A DNA stretch of 23,558 bases from a virus, in the IMG/VR virus record IMGVR_UViG_3300049846_000165, positions 1 to 23,558 of that record; one strand, given 5' to 3'. A program made the translations under genes and the position numbers. This document shows, one piece after another, positions 15,306-22,728 of the stretch (position 1 is the first letter of the stretch; each line of letters opens with the position of its first letter). Below the pieces are notes generated by a model that searched no databases, was not told where the DNA came from, and was given only the letters and a program-made list of their open reading frames with translations.

Positions 15306-17803
15306 TGCATGGACCTCGCTTTGCTTGCTGTCATCCCCACCCACTCGCAGGTACTGAACTTGCAGGGGTGGGGCGTGTCGTTGTGGATTTCGACCATGCA
15401 CCGCTCACCGCGGCTCATGACCGGGATGTTGAACACCCCCTCGTGGTACCGAGCGGTGTCTGGGTCGTAGGTGGCGGGACTGCCAATCACCGACCCCCTG
15501 GTGGCGGCCACGGCGCCGTCGTACGTGTAGAGGAACGGCTCGCGGTGCTCAGGCATCACCTTCACCCGGAAGAAGCCCGTCTCGTGGTAGCGGAGCTTGG
15601 CCTGGCGGATCTGCGTGCGGACGGCGTTCGCCGCGGCCTTGCCGCCGCCGATGTCACGCATCACCTTGAACCGGCTGAAGCGGTAGACGAAGTTGAACGC
15701 CTCGCCCGCGAAGACGTCAGCCTGCGACCAGTCACCCCGGGCGGTGATGGTGTTGCCGGTGTCGGTGGCGCCCAGTCGCACCCCGCCGACCTTGGCGCCA
15801 GGGACGTAGCTGTAGGCCGACCACAGCTCAGTCCGTGCCTTGGCCGCATACGGCAGCGTCCAGGTGGTCTTGCGGGTCACCGGGTCATAGACCCCCTTGG
15901 CCATCCGCATCGCCGGCTGAGTGGCCGTGGTGGTGCTCACCCGGCGGTCCAGCAGCAACGGGTACGGGCCGCCGACCACCTCAGCCATCCGGTCCATCAC
16001 CGGGATCACCTCCAGGAACACCTCATCGCCGTACCGCATCAGGCAGTACAGGTTCTCCCGGATGCAGATGACCTGGAGGACCTCATCGGCACCGTTGAAC
16101 TCCCAGTGGCTCCAGCTGGACTGGGCTCGCTCGGCGCCCTGGCCGGTGTTGCGGAAGAAATACTTGTAGACGTAGATCTTGTCCTGGTAGCCGGCCTTCT
16201 TGCTGATGGCGAACATCGAGTTGCCCGCATCGTTGACCGTCATCTTGAAGATGCCGGATGGCACGTAGGCCGAGACATACCCCGTCAAGTCCTGGGCATC
16301 AGCTGTCAGGGCCGTGCCTGAACCGCGGACGCTGAACTCCCGGAACTGCGACCACTGCCCATTGGCCTGGCAGAAGATGATCGCCCCGCCGGCCTGCTGG
16401 GGTCTGACATTCACATCCACGTCGAACTGGGTGAGCACCGTGATCTGCGCCGTAGAGGGCGTCAGGACGGTCTCAGCAGCGTTGAACCTGAACTGGTACT
16501 GGCTGCTGAACAGGATCAGCTCGTCCTGGTACGGCACCGCGTAGCGCAACACCGACACCCGGTTGTTGCTGGCCACCACGTCGATCGGGTCGGTGTCGAG
16601 CACCGTGGTGACCGTCTCGGGGAAGAACTCAAAGAAGTCCCGCACCCGGCTGAGGATCACGTTCTCGTCAGACAGGAACCCCAGTCGGCTCTTGTAGATG
16701 AAGACATCGTTGATCGGGTTGCCCACGAAGCTGGGGTCCGGCGCCGTGTCGTAGTCGCCGGTCGTCCGCTGCCCCCAGGCCGGCACCGTCACCGTCCCGA
16801 CCGTGGTGCCGTTGGCCGGACCGAACCAGAACGTCCCATCCGGCAGCCGGATCAGGACGTGCGGCATCGTCGCCGCGGCCAGCTTGTACTCCACGCCGGG
16901 GCTCACCGTCTCAGCCCAGACGCCTTCCCCGAAGCTGCCGGACTTGGGTCTGAACTCGACGTAGTAGCCGTCGAAGTTGTTGCCCGGATCCCCGACGATC
17001 TCCACCTGGTAGCCCTTGGGGGCGATGGTGGGGAGCTCGGTGAACGCCTGCACCCGCCCCAAGATCGCCGTGATGTCGGCGTTGGCCCTGGCGTCGCTGG
17101 CCGCCACCGTGATCGGGCTGGCGGACTGCAGCCACAGCACTGACCCCGACCTGGTGATGGTCACGCCGGTCAGGGCCGCCAGGCCGGTCTTGATCTGCTC
17201 TGCAATCTCGGCGGAGCTGATCCGGTTCTCAGTCACGGTCGTGCCGGTGCTGACCACCGGGGCCACCGCCGTGGTCACGTCCACCGTGGTGCCGTTGACC
17301 GAGACCGTGTACTTCTGCCCGTAGTTGGCGGCCTTCACCCAGATCAACGCCTCATGCGGCGATGGCCTGGCGGTGACCGGCGCCACCGCCGGGTCCATCG
17401 CCGTGGGCGTGAGCGTGTTGAGGATGAAGGTGTAGTCCGCGATCGTGACGGCCCGGATCTGCTGCCTGGCATCCGTCACCGTCGACAGGTAGCCGTAGCC
17501 CCCAGGGGCCGCCACGGTGCGCTCGACACCCTTCAGGTCGAACACCCGGATGGCCGTCTTGGTGATGACCGCCAGGTACTCCTCAGTGCTGTCCCGCAGG
17601 ATCGTGTGGATGAAGGCATCCCCAAATGGGGTAGGACTCACCCTGGCGAGGGTGTGGCTGCTGTCCCGCTTGCGCAGACCCTCGGCAATGCTCGACATGC
17701 CGTTGATCTGCACCTCGCCCTGGCTGGGATCCCGCTGCGGGTCGGGCTGCTGGCTGATGCCCTGGATCAGATTCGGGATCGTGTAGGAGACGAGCTGGGC
17801 CAT
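15302..17803 (-). CDS. Tail tubular protein B (T7 gp12-like nozzle)
   Basis: This 833-residue protein, close to T7 gp12 (794 aa), begins MAQLVSYTIPNLIQGISQQP, then GEVQINGMSSIAEGLRKRDS. This is the family's diagnostic start (GISQQP...G....N......GL.KR). The long middle is beta-rich with DYTFILNTLTPTAMDP and VFIYKSRLGFLSDENVILSR, both recognisable gp12 landmarks. It ends IHNDTPHPCKFSTCEWVGM followed by a short basic tail, as in relatives. The protein forms the hexameric nozzle at the end of the tail tube and seals DNA in the head. The start overlaps the gp11 stop by one base (TGATG) and the stop overlaps gp13 by four bases (ATGA). No truncation or frameshift is apparent. Confidence 0.96.
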   Translation of the reverse strand: MAQLVSYTIPNLIQGISQQPDPQRDPSQGEVQINGMSSIAEGLRKRDSSHTLARVSPTPFGDAFIHTILRDSTEEYLAVITKTAIRVFDLKGVERTVAAPGGYGYLSTVTDARQQIRAVTIADYTFILNTLTPTAMDPAVAPVTARPSPHEALIWVKAANYGQKYTVSVNGTTVDVTTAVAPVVSTGTTVTENRISSAEIAEQIKTGLAALTGVTITRSGSVLWLQSASPITVAASDARANADITAILGRVQAFTELPTIAPKGYQVEIVGDPGNNFDGYYVEFRPKSGSFGEGVWAETVSPGVEYKLAAATMPHVLIRLPDGTFWFGPANGTTVGTVTVPAWGQRTTGDYDTAPDPSFVGNPINDVFIYKSRLGFLSDENVILSRVRDFFEFFPETVTTVLDTDPIDVVASNNRVSVLRYAVPYQDELILFSSQYQFRFNAAETVLTPSTAQITVLTQFDVDVNVRPQQAGGAIIFCQANGQWSQFREFSVRGSGTALTADAQDLTGYVSAYVPSGIFKMTVNDAGNSMFAISKKAGYQDKIYVYKYFFRNTGQGAERAQSSWSHWEFNGADEVLQVICIRENLYCLMRYGDEVFLEVIPVMDRMAEVVGGPYPLLLDRRVSTTTATQPAMRMAKGVYDPVTRKTTWTLPYAAKARTELWSAYSYVPGAKVGGVRLGATDTGNTITARGDWSQADVFAGEAFNFVYRFSRFKVMRDIGGGKAAANAVRTQIRQAKLRYHETGFFRVKVMPEHREPFLYTYDGAVAATRGSVIGSPATYDPDTARYHEGVFNIPVMSRGERCMVEIHNDTPHPCKFSTCEWVGMTASKARSMQ

Positions 17804-18465
17804 CAGAGACGCAGCCCCGCCCCGAGACGACGGGTGACCAGACCCATGCCAGGGACATAGGTCGGGAATGGACTCAGGCCGGGCCCGTCCGTGAGGATGT
17901 TGTACCCAGCGGTCTGGTGCTCCACCGACTCCAAGCCAGCCCGGGCGTCCCGCTCATCCATCGCCGTGAACTGGACTGTCTCCTTGTCACCCAGGGCGCG
18001 GGCAGCGAAGACCCTCGCTGATTTCACTGTGACCCAGCGGTTGAACACCTCGGGGCACTCATCCCACTGCAGCATCCAGACCACGTCGGCCCGGATCTCC
18101 GTGATGTCGTCCGCGAGCTTGTAGGACCGCTCCCAGGTGTCGTACACCCGCTGACCGCGGAGCATGAAGCGCCTGGCCTGCTGGTACAGGTCAGGGGCGA
18201 ACTGGATCACGTTCGCCGGGACCACCACCTCCTTGGTGGCCTTGTCCCGCTCGAACGGGTACTGGTGCTCGGTGTTCCAGGTCCAACCCTCGGCCTGGCC
18301 CTGCTTGTGGAACTCCAGCAGGATCCGCTCCGCGGTGCGGGCATCACCGACCTGCTCACGGTCCAACGTGTCGACCGGCATCTCTCCGATCGCTTCGAGG
18401 CAGACATTCACCGCCTCCAGCAGGGTCGTCCTGCCTGGCGTCTTGCCTTGATTCGACAGGCCCAT
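17803..18465 (-). CDS. Tail tubular protein A (T7 gp11-like gatekeeper)
   Basis: This 220-residue protein (T7 gp11 is 196 aa) begins MGLSNQGKTPGRTTLLEAVN. The family pattern is clear: LLEAVNVCLEAIGEMPVDTL, then a helix ILLEFHKQGQAEGWTWNTE, and later PEVFNRWVTVKSARVFAARA. It forms the ring between portal and nozzle. An in-frame ATG lies upstream at 18546, but that would read through the terminator hairpin at 18506-18534 and add 27 non-family residues, so ATG 18465 is chosen. No strong Shine-Dalgarno precedes it; instead the conserved GTAGTG(G/A)TC element ends three bases before the ATG. The stop overlaps the gp12 start by one base. Confidence 0.94.
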   Translation of the reverse strand: MGLSNQGKTPGRTTLLEAVNVCLEAIGEMPVDTLDREQVGDARTAERILLEFHKQGQAEGWTWNTEHQYPFERDKATKEVVVPANVIQFAPDLYQQARRFMLRGQRVYDTWERSYKLADDITEIRADVVWMLQWDECPEVFNRWVTVKSARVFAARALGDKETVQFTAMDERDARAGLESVEHQTAGYNILTDGPGLSPFPTYVPGMGLVTRRLGAGLRL

Positions 18466-18496
18466 CCGACCACTACAGGGACGTATCCCATTGTGG
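18466..18496 (-). promoter_or_regulatory. Candidate phage RNA polymerase promoter or RNA element before the gp11-like gene
   Basis: On the minus strand, CCACAATG (18496-18489) runs into the inverted repeat GGGA-TACG-TCCC (18489-18478), a four-base-pair stem with a UACG loop of the very stable UNCG class, then CTGTAGTGGTC and the ATG three bases later. The flanks repeat those before the gp17-like gene at 4462-4494. It lies 9 bp downstream of the terminator's T-run, just where transcription would need to restart. The inverted repeat followed by CCCxGTA recalls the Syn5 RNA polymerase promoter as I remember it, but this was not checked. Confidence 0.5.
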
Positions 18497-18505
18497 ATGG
18501 CCACG

Positions 18506-18534
18506 AAAAAAGGGGCCAGTCGGCAACTGACCCC
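18506..18534 (-). terminator. Intrinsic terminator after the major capsid gene
   Basis: On the minus strand, GGGGTCAGT (18534-18526) pairs with ACTGGCCCC (18520-18512) across the loop TGCCG. This gives a nine-base-pair stem with one G-T wobble, immediately followed by six T residues (18511-18506). It begins 27 bp after the capsid stop. The position corresponds to T7 T-phi, which lies directly after gene 10 and lets capsid mRNA accumulate above downstream tail mRNA. The opposite strand has no T-run, so it acts in one direction only. Confidence 0.92.
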
Positions 18535-18561
18535 TCCGTTCCTCATCCGGAACCTACGCGG

Positions 18562-19638
18562 TCACGCGGTCACGATGGCACAGGCGCACTCAGAACGCAG
18601 CTTGCCCATGCCGATGGCCTGGCGGGCCACCATCAGGTCGGACTGGTACTGCACCCGGAACTCAGGGCCAGTCAACTGCAGGGAAGGGCTGAGCAGAGTC
18701 AGCACACCCACCGCCTCACGGTTGAAGATCAGACCGTGGCACTTCGACAGGTCCTGGGCGTAGTCGGGGTTCACGTCACCAGCCACCAGGGTGTAGGCCG
18801 GCTGCTGGACGTGGTTGCTGGAGTACACAGGGATTCCTGCAACTCGCAGCGTCCGTCCTTCAGCAATGGTGCCATTGCCGCCACCGCCACCGTTGAAGTC
18901 GGTGTTGATGGCCCTCGAACTCATCGTAATGGCATAAAAATCTTCTGGGGTAAAGACTGCATACATGCCGTCGATCGAGACGTCCTTCTTCTCGAACGCG
19001 ATGCGTGCGTCGAAGATGGCGTCCACCAGGGCGTCACCCTTGGCCTGGCGGGTGGCGCCAGCCCCGGTGTAGCTGGTGCCCAGGGTGATGGTCTTACCGA
19101 TCCGGCCAGTGTTGTTGGCAGGGCCCTTGGGCTTGGCGGTGCCGTCCTTGGCCAGGGGCTCGGTGGTGTCGCTGGCCGCGGCGAAGATCAGGCGGGCAAC
19201 CCGCTTGTCGTACTCGTAGGCCAGGGCGCGACCCAGTTCGGTGGTGTAAATCTGCCGAACGTCGAAGTAGGTCATCAGCTCGTCCAGCTGATAGATCGCC
19301 GCATCGGCGATCATCAGCGCGTCGAGGGTGATCACCCGCTCGTTCAGGTCGCTGGGGTCGTTGCCCTCACCCAGGATCGGGGTGCCCGGCTTGTGGTAGC
19401 GGGCAGCCATCTTGCCGGTGATGGGGAAGGCCACCGACTTGCCGCCGCGGATGTTCCGCTCGCGGGTCTTGCCCTTGAACAGGCAGTTGGTCATGAACGC
19501 ATCAAGCACCTCGGCAGAGCCGAGCTTGAGCATCAGGGCACGGTCCGCATCAACACCAGTGGCGCCAGGGCCCCAGGTGGCGGCTGCGCCCTTGATCTGG
19601 CCAAGCCTGTTCAGTGCAACATCAGGAGGAGTTGCCAT
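18562..19638 (-). CDS. Major capsid protein (T7 gp10-like)
   Basis: This 358-residue protein (T7 gp10A is 345 aa) begins MATPPDVALNRLGQIKGAAA. Family landmarks are EVLDAFMTNCLFKGKT, GGKSVAFPITGKMAARYHKP, the helix TLDALMIADAAIYQLDELMT, and the C-terminal DLMVARQAIGMGKLRSE. It forms the HK97-fold icosahedral shell on the scaffold. The ATG at 19638 fits the family start; no GGAGG Shine-Dalgarno is seen, and a 107-bp leader precedes it. A strong terminator follows. Codons for residues 225-241 (18916-18966) use TTT, TAT, GAT, GAA and ATT, unlike the GC-ending codons elsewhere in the gene. No second (10B-like) frameshift product can be recognised, because the region after the stop goes straight into the terminator. 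Confidence 0.96.
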   Translation of the reverse strand: MATPPDVALNRLGQIKGAAATWGPGATGVDADRALMLKLGSAEVLDAFMTNCLFKGKTRERNIRGGKSVAFPITGKMAARYHKPGTPILGEGNDPSDLNERVITLDALMIADAAIYQLDELMTYFDVRQIYTTELGRALAYEYDKRVARLIFAAASDTTEPLAKDGTAKPKGPANNTGRIGKTITLGTSYTGAGATRQAKGDALVDAIFDARIAFEKKDVSIDGMYAVFTPEDFYAITMSSRAINTDFNGGGGGNGTIAEGRTLRVAGIPVYSSNHVQQPAYTLVAGDVNPDYAQDLSKCHGLIFNREAVGVLTLLSPSLQLTGPEFRVQYQSDLMVARQAIGMGKLRSECACAIVTA

Positions 19639-19745
19639 TGCAGTGGAAGTGAAGGAAAGGGGGTTTCAGACCGCTTGACCTTTCGCCGCCGCAAGTTGTC
19701 CCCCTCGGGGGGCCTGCCGTCCAGGTGTGTCTACAGAAAGACTAC
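19639..19745 (-). promoter_or_regulatory. Capsid gene leader with GC hairpin
   Basis: This is the 107-bp gap between scaffold stop and capsid start, the largest non-coding stretch here. It contains CTGTAG at 19736-19731 (a weak match to the GTAG core of the two candidate promoters) and a five-base-pair hairpin CCCCC-CGA-GGGGG (19712-19700) with no T-run, so it is not a terminator. T7 has its strongest late promoter before gene 10, so a promoter is expected, but I cannot place one convincingly. The final 30 bases before the ATG are pyrimidine-rich and lack a Shine-Dalgarno. Confidence 0.35.
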
Positions 19746-20582
19746 CTAGAAGACATCAGATCGCGCCAACAGGTCCTGCACCTTCTGGCGATACGCCTCA
19801 TCGACGTCATAGATGCGCTGCCCCCGCTCATTCCGCTTGTTCATCGCATCGAGGACCTGCTGCTGGCTCTCGAACTTCGCCACGGCTGGCGCGTTTCCGC
19901 CCCCGTAGAGCTTCGGCTCGACCACGGCATCAGGTGCGGCCCGCCGGGCCTGGATGGCCTTCAGAGCCCACTCGATCGCCTGCCGGTTGCCGCTGTCGAC
20001 CACGGCGTTGTAGTCGGCCAGCTCCTTGGCCTGGAGGTTCTGCGCTGCCCACTGGCTCAGCTGCTGGAAGGCGTCATCGCCGCCCACCATGGCCTTCAGT
20101 TCCGCGGCATCGGTGTCAGACAGCCCAGCCGCTGCAGGGGCCTCCTGGGCGCCGCCCTGGGCCTTGCTGACGTAGTTTTCGACCACCTGGCGGGAGACAC
20201 CGAAGGTCTCGGCCAGGGCGTCGTAGTGCTCGCTGATGTCCTGGCCGCTGTCGGCCTTCCACATCACGTCCGCCAGGTCGACGCCCTTCTCGGCCAACGC
20301 CTGCACCGGGGCCTCGCCGTAGAGCTCCACGGCCTGCTCAGGCGTGTAGCCGGTGGTCTCCGGCTGGTCGTTCGCAGGAGGCTCCTGACGCTGGCCCAGC
20401 TTGCGCTCCAGCTCCTGGTACGACTTCGCCAGGTCCTCGACCGTCTTGAACTTGCCGGCCAGCAGTTCAGGCTGCTGCTCGGCCTCCTGCTCACGGGCGA
20501 ACTCCTCGACCAGGGATTCCTGGCCGGGGGCCACCATGCCGTCGATGCCCTCGGGGGTGGTCAGCTGGGGGGTGGAAGTCAT
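19746..20582 (-). CDS. Capsid scaffolding (assembly) protein, T7 gp9-like
   Basis: This 278-residue acidic protein is rich in Glu, Gln and Ala. It starts with a disordered acidic region, then the family phrase AGKFKTVEDLAKSYQELERK (residues 42-61). A middle region holds QVVENYVSKAQGG and several short helices. The C-terminus YDVDEAYRQKVQDLLARSD (about 258-276) is the usual capsid-binding helix. It directs procapsid assembly around the portal and leaves before DNA packaging finishes. Its ATG overlaps the portal stop by four bases (ATGA), so it is translationally coupled to the portal, its assembly partner. The length is near T7 gp9 (307 aa). Confidence 0.94.
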   Translation of the reverse strand: MTSTPQLTTPEGIDGMVAPGQESLVEEFAREQEAEQQPELLAGKFKTVEDLAKSYQELERKLGQRQEPPANDQPETTGYTPEQAVELYGEAPVQALAEKGVDLADVMWKADSGQDISEHYDALAETFGVSRQVVENYVSKAQGGAQEAPAAAGLSDTDAAELKAMVGGDDAFQQLSQWAAQNLQAKELADYNAVVDSGNRQAIEWALKAIQARRAAPDAVVEPKLYGGGNAPAVAKFESQQQVLDAMNKRNERGQRIYDVDEAYRQKVQDLLARSDVF

Positions 20583-22192
20583 TCGGGTTGTTCGGGTTGT
20601 TGTTCAGCTGCCATCTGCATCTGCTGCGTGGTGGCAGCAGCAGTGGCCAGCTTCTGGGGATCAGTCATGGGTGAGGCCATGGCTTGCTGGGCCATGGCCA
20701 TCTGCTGTTGCTGCTGTTGTTCAGCAGCCAGCTCCTCCTGGCTGCGGATCAGACCAAGGACATCAATGCCCATCGAGTAGGCCAGGCGCTTGATCAGCTC
20801 CGATGCGTTCACATACTGCGCCAGGCCCTCGGGGCCGATGGTCTGACCCAGCGTGGTGGTGAACCGCACCAGCTGTTCCAGGTCGTTGCCGCGGCCCACG
20901 GCGGCCAGGCCGACCGTCATCACTGGCTTCACCAGGTCCTTCGGCATCTTGGGCACCTTGCCCTCGCGGGTCAGGATGTCCAGCTTGCGGGAGACATAGG
21001 GCACCTGGAACTCGGTCGTCAGGATCGAGTAGATGGAACCCAGGGAGTTCTCGATCTGCAGGGCCTGCAGCCTCACCTCCTCGGCAGTCGTCCTCTCTGA
21101 ATCGCGGACATCGGCAAGCATGAAGGCTTGGCTGAGACGGGCTTCGATCTGCTGCTTGCCTTGCATCGCAACAGCCAGATCAGTGCTCTTTTGCACCTGA
21201 AGCGCCAGCACATCATTTGGATCACCAGTGACAAACGAGCCATTCGGGGCCTTGGCAAGGTCGGCAGCTTTCGTGACGCCGCTGGGCTTCACCAGGAACA
21301 GCACCTTGCTGCTCGCCAGTGACCCCTCAGCGATGGCCTGGCACAACGCTTCGACGGTCTGCAGGTCCGCGATGGCCGCGGCCTCCACATACCCCACCCC
21401 GTAGGGGGCGCCGTCGACACGGGTCATGCGCAGCGGCAGCCAGGGGCTCACATCCAGCGGGGCCTTGCCCTGGCTGCCGGGGATCACCTTGCCCTTCACC
21501 TCCTGGTGCCACTCGACCCGCTTCCCCTTCCACTGGACGTAGGTGTAAATGCGGACGGTCTTGGCGTCCTCCCGCCTGGGGATCGGGTCCGGGTCATCCA
21601 GGATCCCCTTCAGCTCCTCGTCCTCCTCCTTCAGCAGGTCCTGCACCGCCTGGGGGAGGACATGGATCGCCAGTTCTTCGCACGTGACCACCTCCAGGGG
21701 GTTGCCCATGGGGTCACGGCTGCAGACGTACCGATTCAGGTGGTACACCCGCAGACCATCACTGCCGATGTACAGCAGGGCGTTGCCTGTGACGACCAGG
21801 TGCAGCAGCGCCTCGTGGAACACCACCCGGTCGTTGCTGGCCTCGATCTCCCGCAGCACCAGCCGCTCGATCTTGCTCAGTGCCTCCTCGAAGCTGGACT
21901 TCTCCTCCGGGCCGACACCTTGCTTCGCCAGGGCCGCCTCATCGAGGGAGAAGCGGAAGAACTGCTGCGTGGGTGGCAGCAACGCCAGCAGCATCCGGCT
22001 AGCCAGGTTCAGCACCCCACGGGCGCCGATGCCATTCCACGGCACCGGGTAGGACTCCTGGTGGTTCGGGGTGGGTTCATTGCTGGTCGGCACCAGGTAC
22101 GGGATCGTCAGGCGAGCTGATGCCCGCGCACGATCCAGGGCGTAGTTCCTGGGGCCCTCCAGGTTGCGGTAGCGGGATTCAGCGGTGGCCAT
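20579..22192 (-). CDS. Portal / head-to-tail connector protein (T7 gp8-like)
   Basis: This 537-residue protein is the same size as T7 gp8 (536 aa). The signature PVPWNGIGARGVLNLASRML continues into LALLPP at residues 50-74. Other landmarks are LHLVVTGNALLYIG, the tunnel region with YGVGYVEAAAIADLQTVEAL, and SERTTAEEVRLQALQIENSL. The last ~55 residues are a Gln/Met/Ala-rich low-complexity tail. It forms the dodecameric vertex for DNA packaging and the tail. It begins two bases after the stop of the third MCMGG gene and ends in an ATGA overlap with scaffold. Codons for residues about 317-369 end in A or T far more often than the rest, a local patch described in the findings. Confidence 0.97.
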   Translation of the reverse strand: MATAESRYRNLEGPRNYALDRARASARLTIPYLVPTSNEPTPNHQESYPVPWNGIGARGVLNLASRMLLALLPPTQQFFRFSLDEAALAKQGVGPEEKSSFEEALSKIERLVLREIEASNDRVVFHEALLHLVVTGNALLYIGSDGLRVYHLNRYVCSRDPMGNPLEVVTCEELAIHVLPQAVQDLLKEEDEELKGILDDPDPIPRREDAKTVRIYTYVQWKGKRVEWHQEVKGKVIPGSQGKAPLDVSPWLPLRMTRVDGAPYGVGYVEAAAIADLQTVEALCQAIAEGSLASSKVLFLVKPSGVTKAADLAKAPNGSFVTGDPNDVLALQVQKSTDLAVAMQGKQQIEARLSQAFMLADVRDSERTTAEEVRLQALQIENSLGSIYSILTTEFQVPYVSRKLDILTREGKVPKMPKDLVKPVMTVGLAAVGRGNDLEQLVRFTTTLGQTIGPEGLAQYVNASELIKRLAYSMGIDVLGLIRSQEELAAEQQQQQQMAMAQQAMASPMTDPQKLATAAATTQQMQMAAEQQPEQPE

Positions 22193-22194
22193 CG

Positions 22195-22716
22195 TCAGAT
22201 CGCAAGGTTGGAACCAGCGCCTGCGCCCTGGCTGGTGGAGCCGAATCGAAGGGAGGCAGAGGTCGACCGGGCGCGACCACGGGTCCGCTGGCTGCTCGAG
22301 ATCTGCGCAGTCGGTGCTGCAGTGGCCCCGGCGTCACCCAGGATCCGCAGCGAGGCAGACACAGCAGACCCCGCGGCACGGATGCCCGCCAGACGGGTCT
22401 CCTGCTCGGCCTGGAGGTCAGCCATCTGCTTGGTCTGCTCTGCCTGGGCGGCCTGCTGCTGGGCCGCCAGTGTCTGCTGCTCCTTCTGCTGAGACACCAG
22501 CAGCTGCTGTCGCTGCTGCGCCTGGGCGTCCAGGCCAGCCTGCGCCCTGGCCCGCTCGTCGTACACCGCTTGCACCTGTGCGTCGGCACCGGCCTTCATC
22601 GCAGGGCCAAGGCCGAACGGGGTCTTGCTGTACGCCTCCTTGTTGAACGCCAGCTGGCGTTGCAGGTCAGCGTCAGACCGCTGGTTCAGGGGGATAGACC
22701 CACCACCCATGCACAT
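22195..22716 (-). CDS. MCMGG-family small protein C (173 aa), unknown function
   Basis: This 173-residue protein starts MCMGGGSIPLNQRSDADLQR. Residues about 40-110 form a Gln/Ala-rich coiled coil (QAQQRQQLLVSQQKEQQTLA). The tail is basic (RTRGRARS) and ends SASLRFGSTSQGAGAGSNLA plus Ile. The start and end resemble those of the next two genes upstream; a second SASLRILG motif lies about 36 residues earlier, suggesting an internal duplication of the terminal module. No membrane segment or enzyme motif is seen. Proteins with a short MC(M/F)GGG start near the portal gene are familiar from other podoviruses, as I recall, but have no assigned role. It lies two bases before the portal gene, so a head or connector-linked virion role is a reasonable guess. 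Confidence 0.8.
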   Translation of the reverse strand: MCMGGGSIPLNQRSDADLQRQLAFNKEAYSKTPFGLGPAMKAGADAQVQAVYDERARAQAGLDAQAQQRQQLLVSQQKEQQTLAAQQQAAQAEQTKQMADLQAEQETRLAGIRAAGSAVSASLRILGDAGATAAPTAQISSSQRTRGRARSTSASLRFGSTSQGAGAGSNLAI

Positions 22717-22728
22717 GATCAGACCCCG
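22703..22728 (-). repeat. Start-region repeat, copy 3 (gene C)
   Basis: On the minus strand CGGGGTCTGATC is followed by ATGTGCATGGGTGG. It is about 401 bp from copy 2. The TGA within TCTGATC is the stop codon of gene B. Confidence 0.8.

Noticed and set aside
15306-15401. Upstream start for the gp13-like gene at 15401
   Set aside because: It would overlap gp12 by 100 bases; ATG 15305 gives the usual ATGA coupling and the family-like N-terminus.
18466-18546. Upstream start for gp11 at 18546
   Set aside because: It would place the terminator hairpin inside the coding region and add residues not seen in gp11 relatives.
19700-19712. GC hairpin before the capsid gene as a terminator
   Set aside because: The stem is short and no T-run follows it on either strand.
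18265-19749. Plus-strand open frame of 494 aa spanning gp11, the terminator and the capsid gene
   Set aside because: It crosses a terminator, a regulatory gap and two clearly identified genes, and its product resembles no known family.
19725-20780. Plus-strand open frame of 351 aa opposite scaffold and portal
   Set aside because: It is a Leu- and Cys-rich shadow of the Gln/Glu-rich coding strand, with no independent support.
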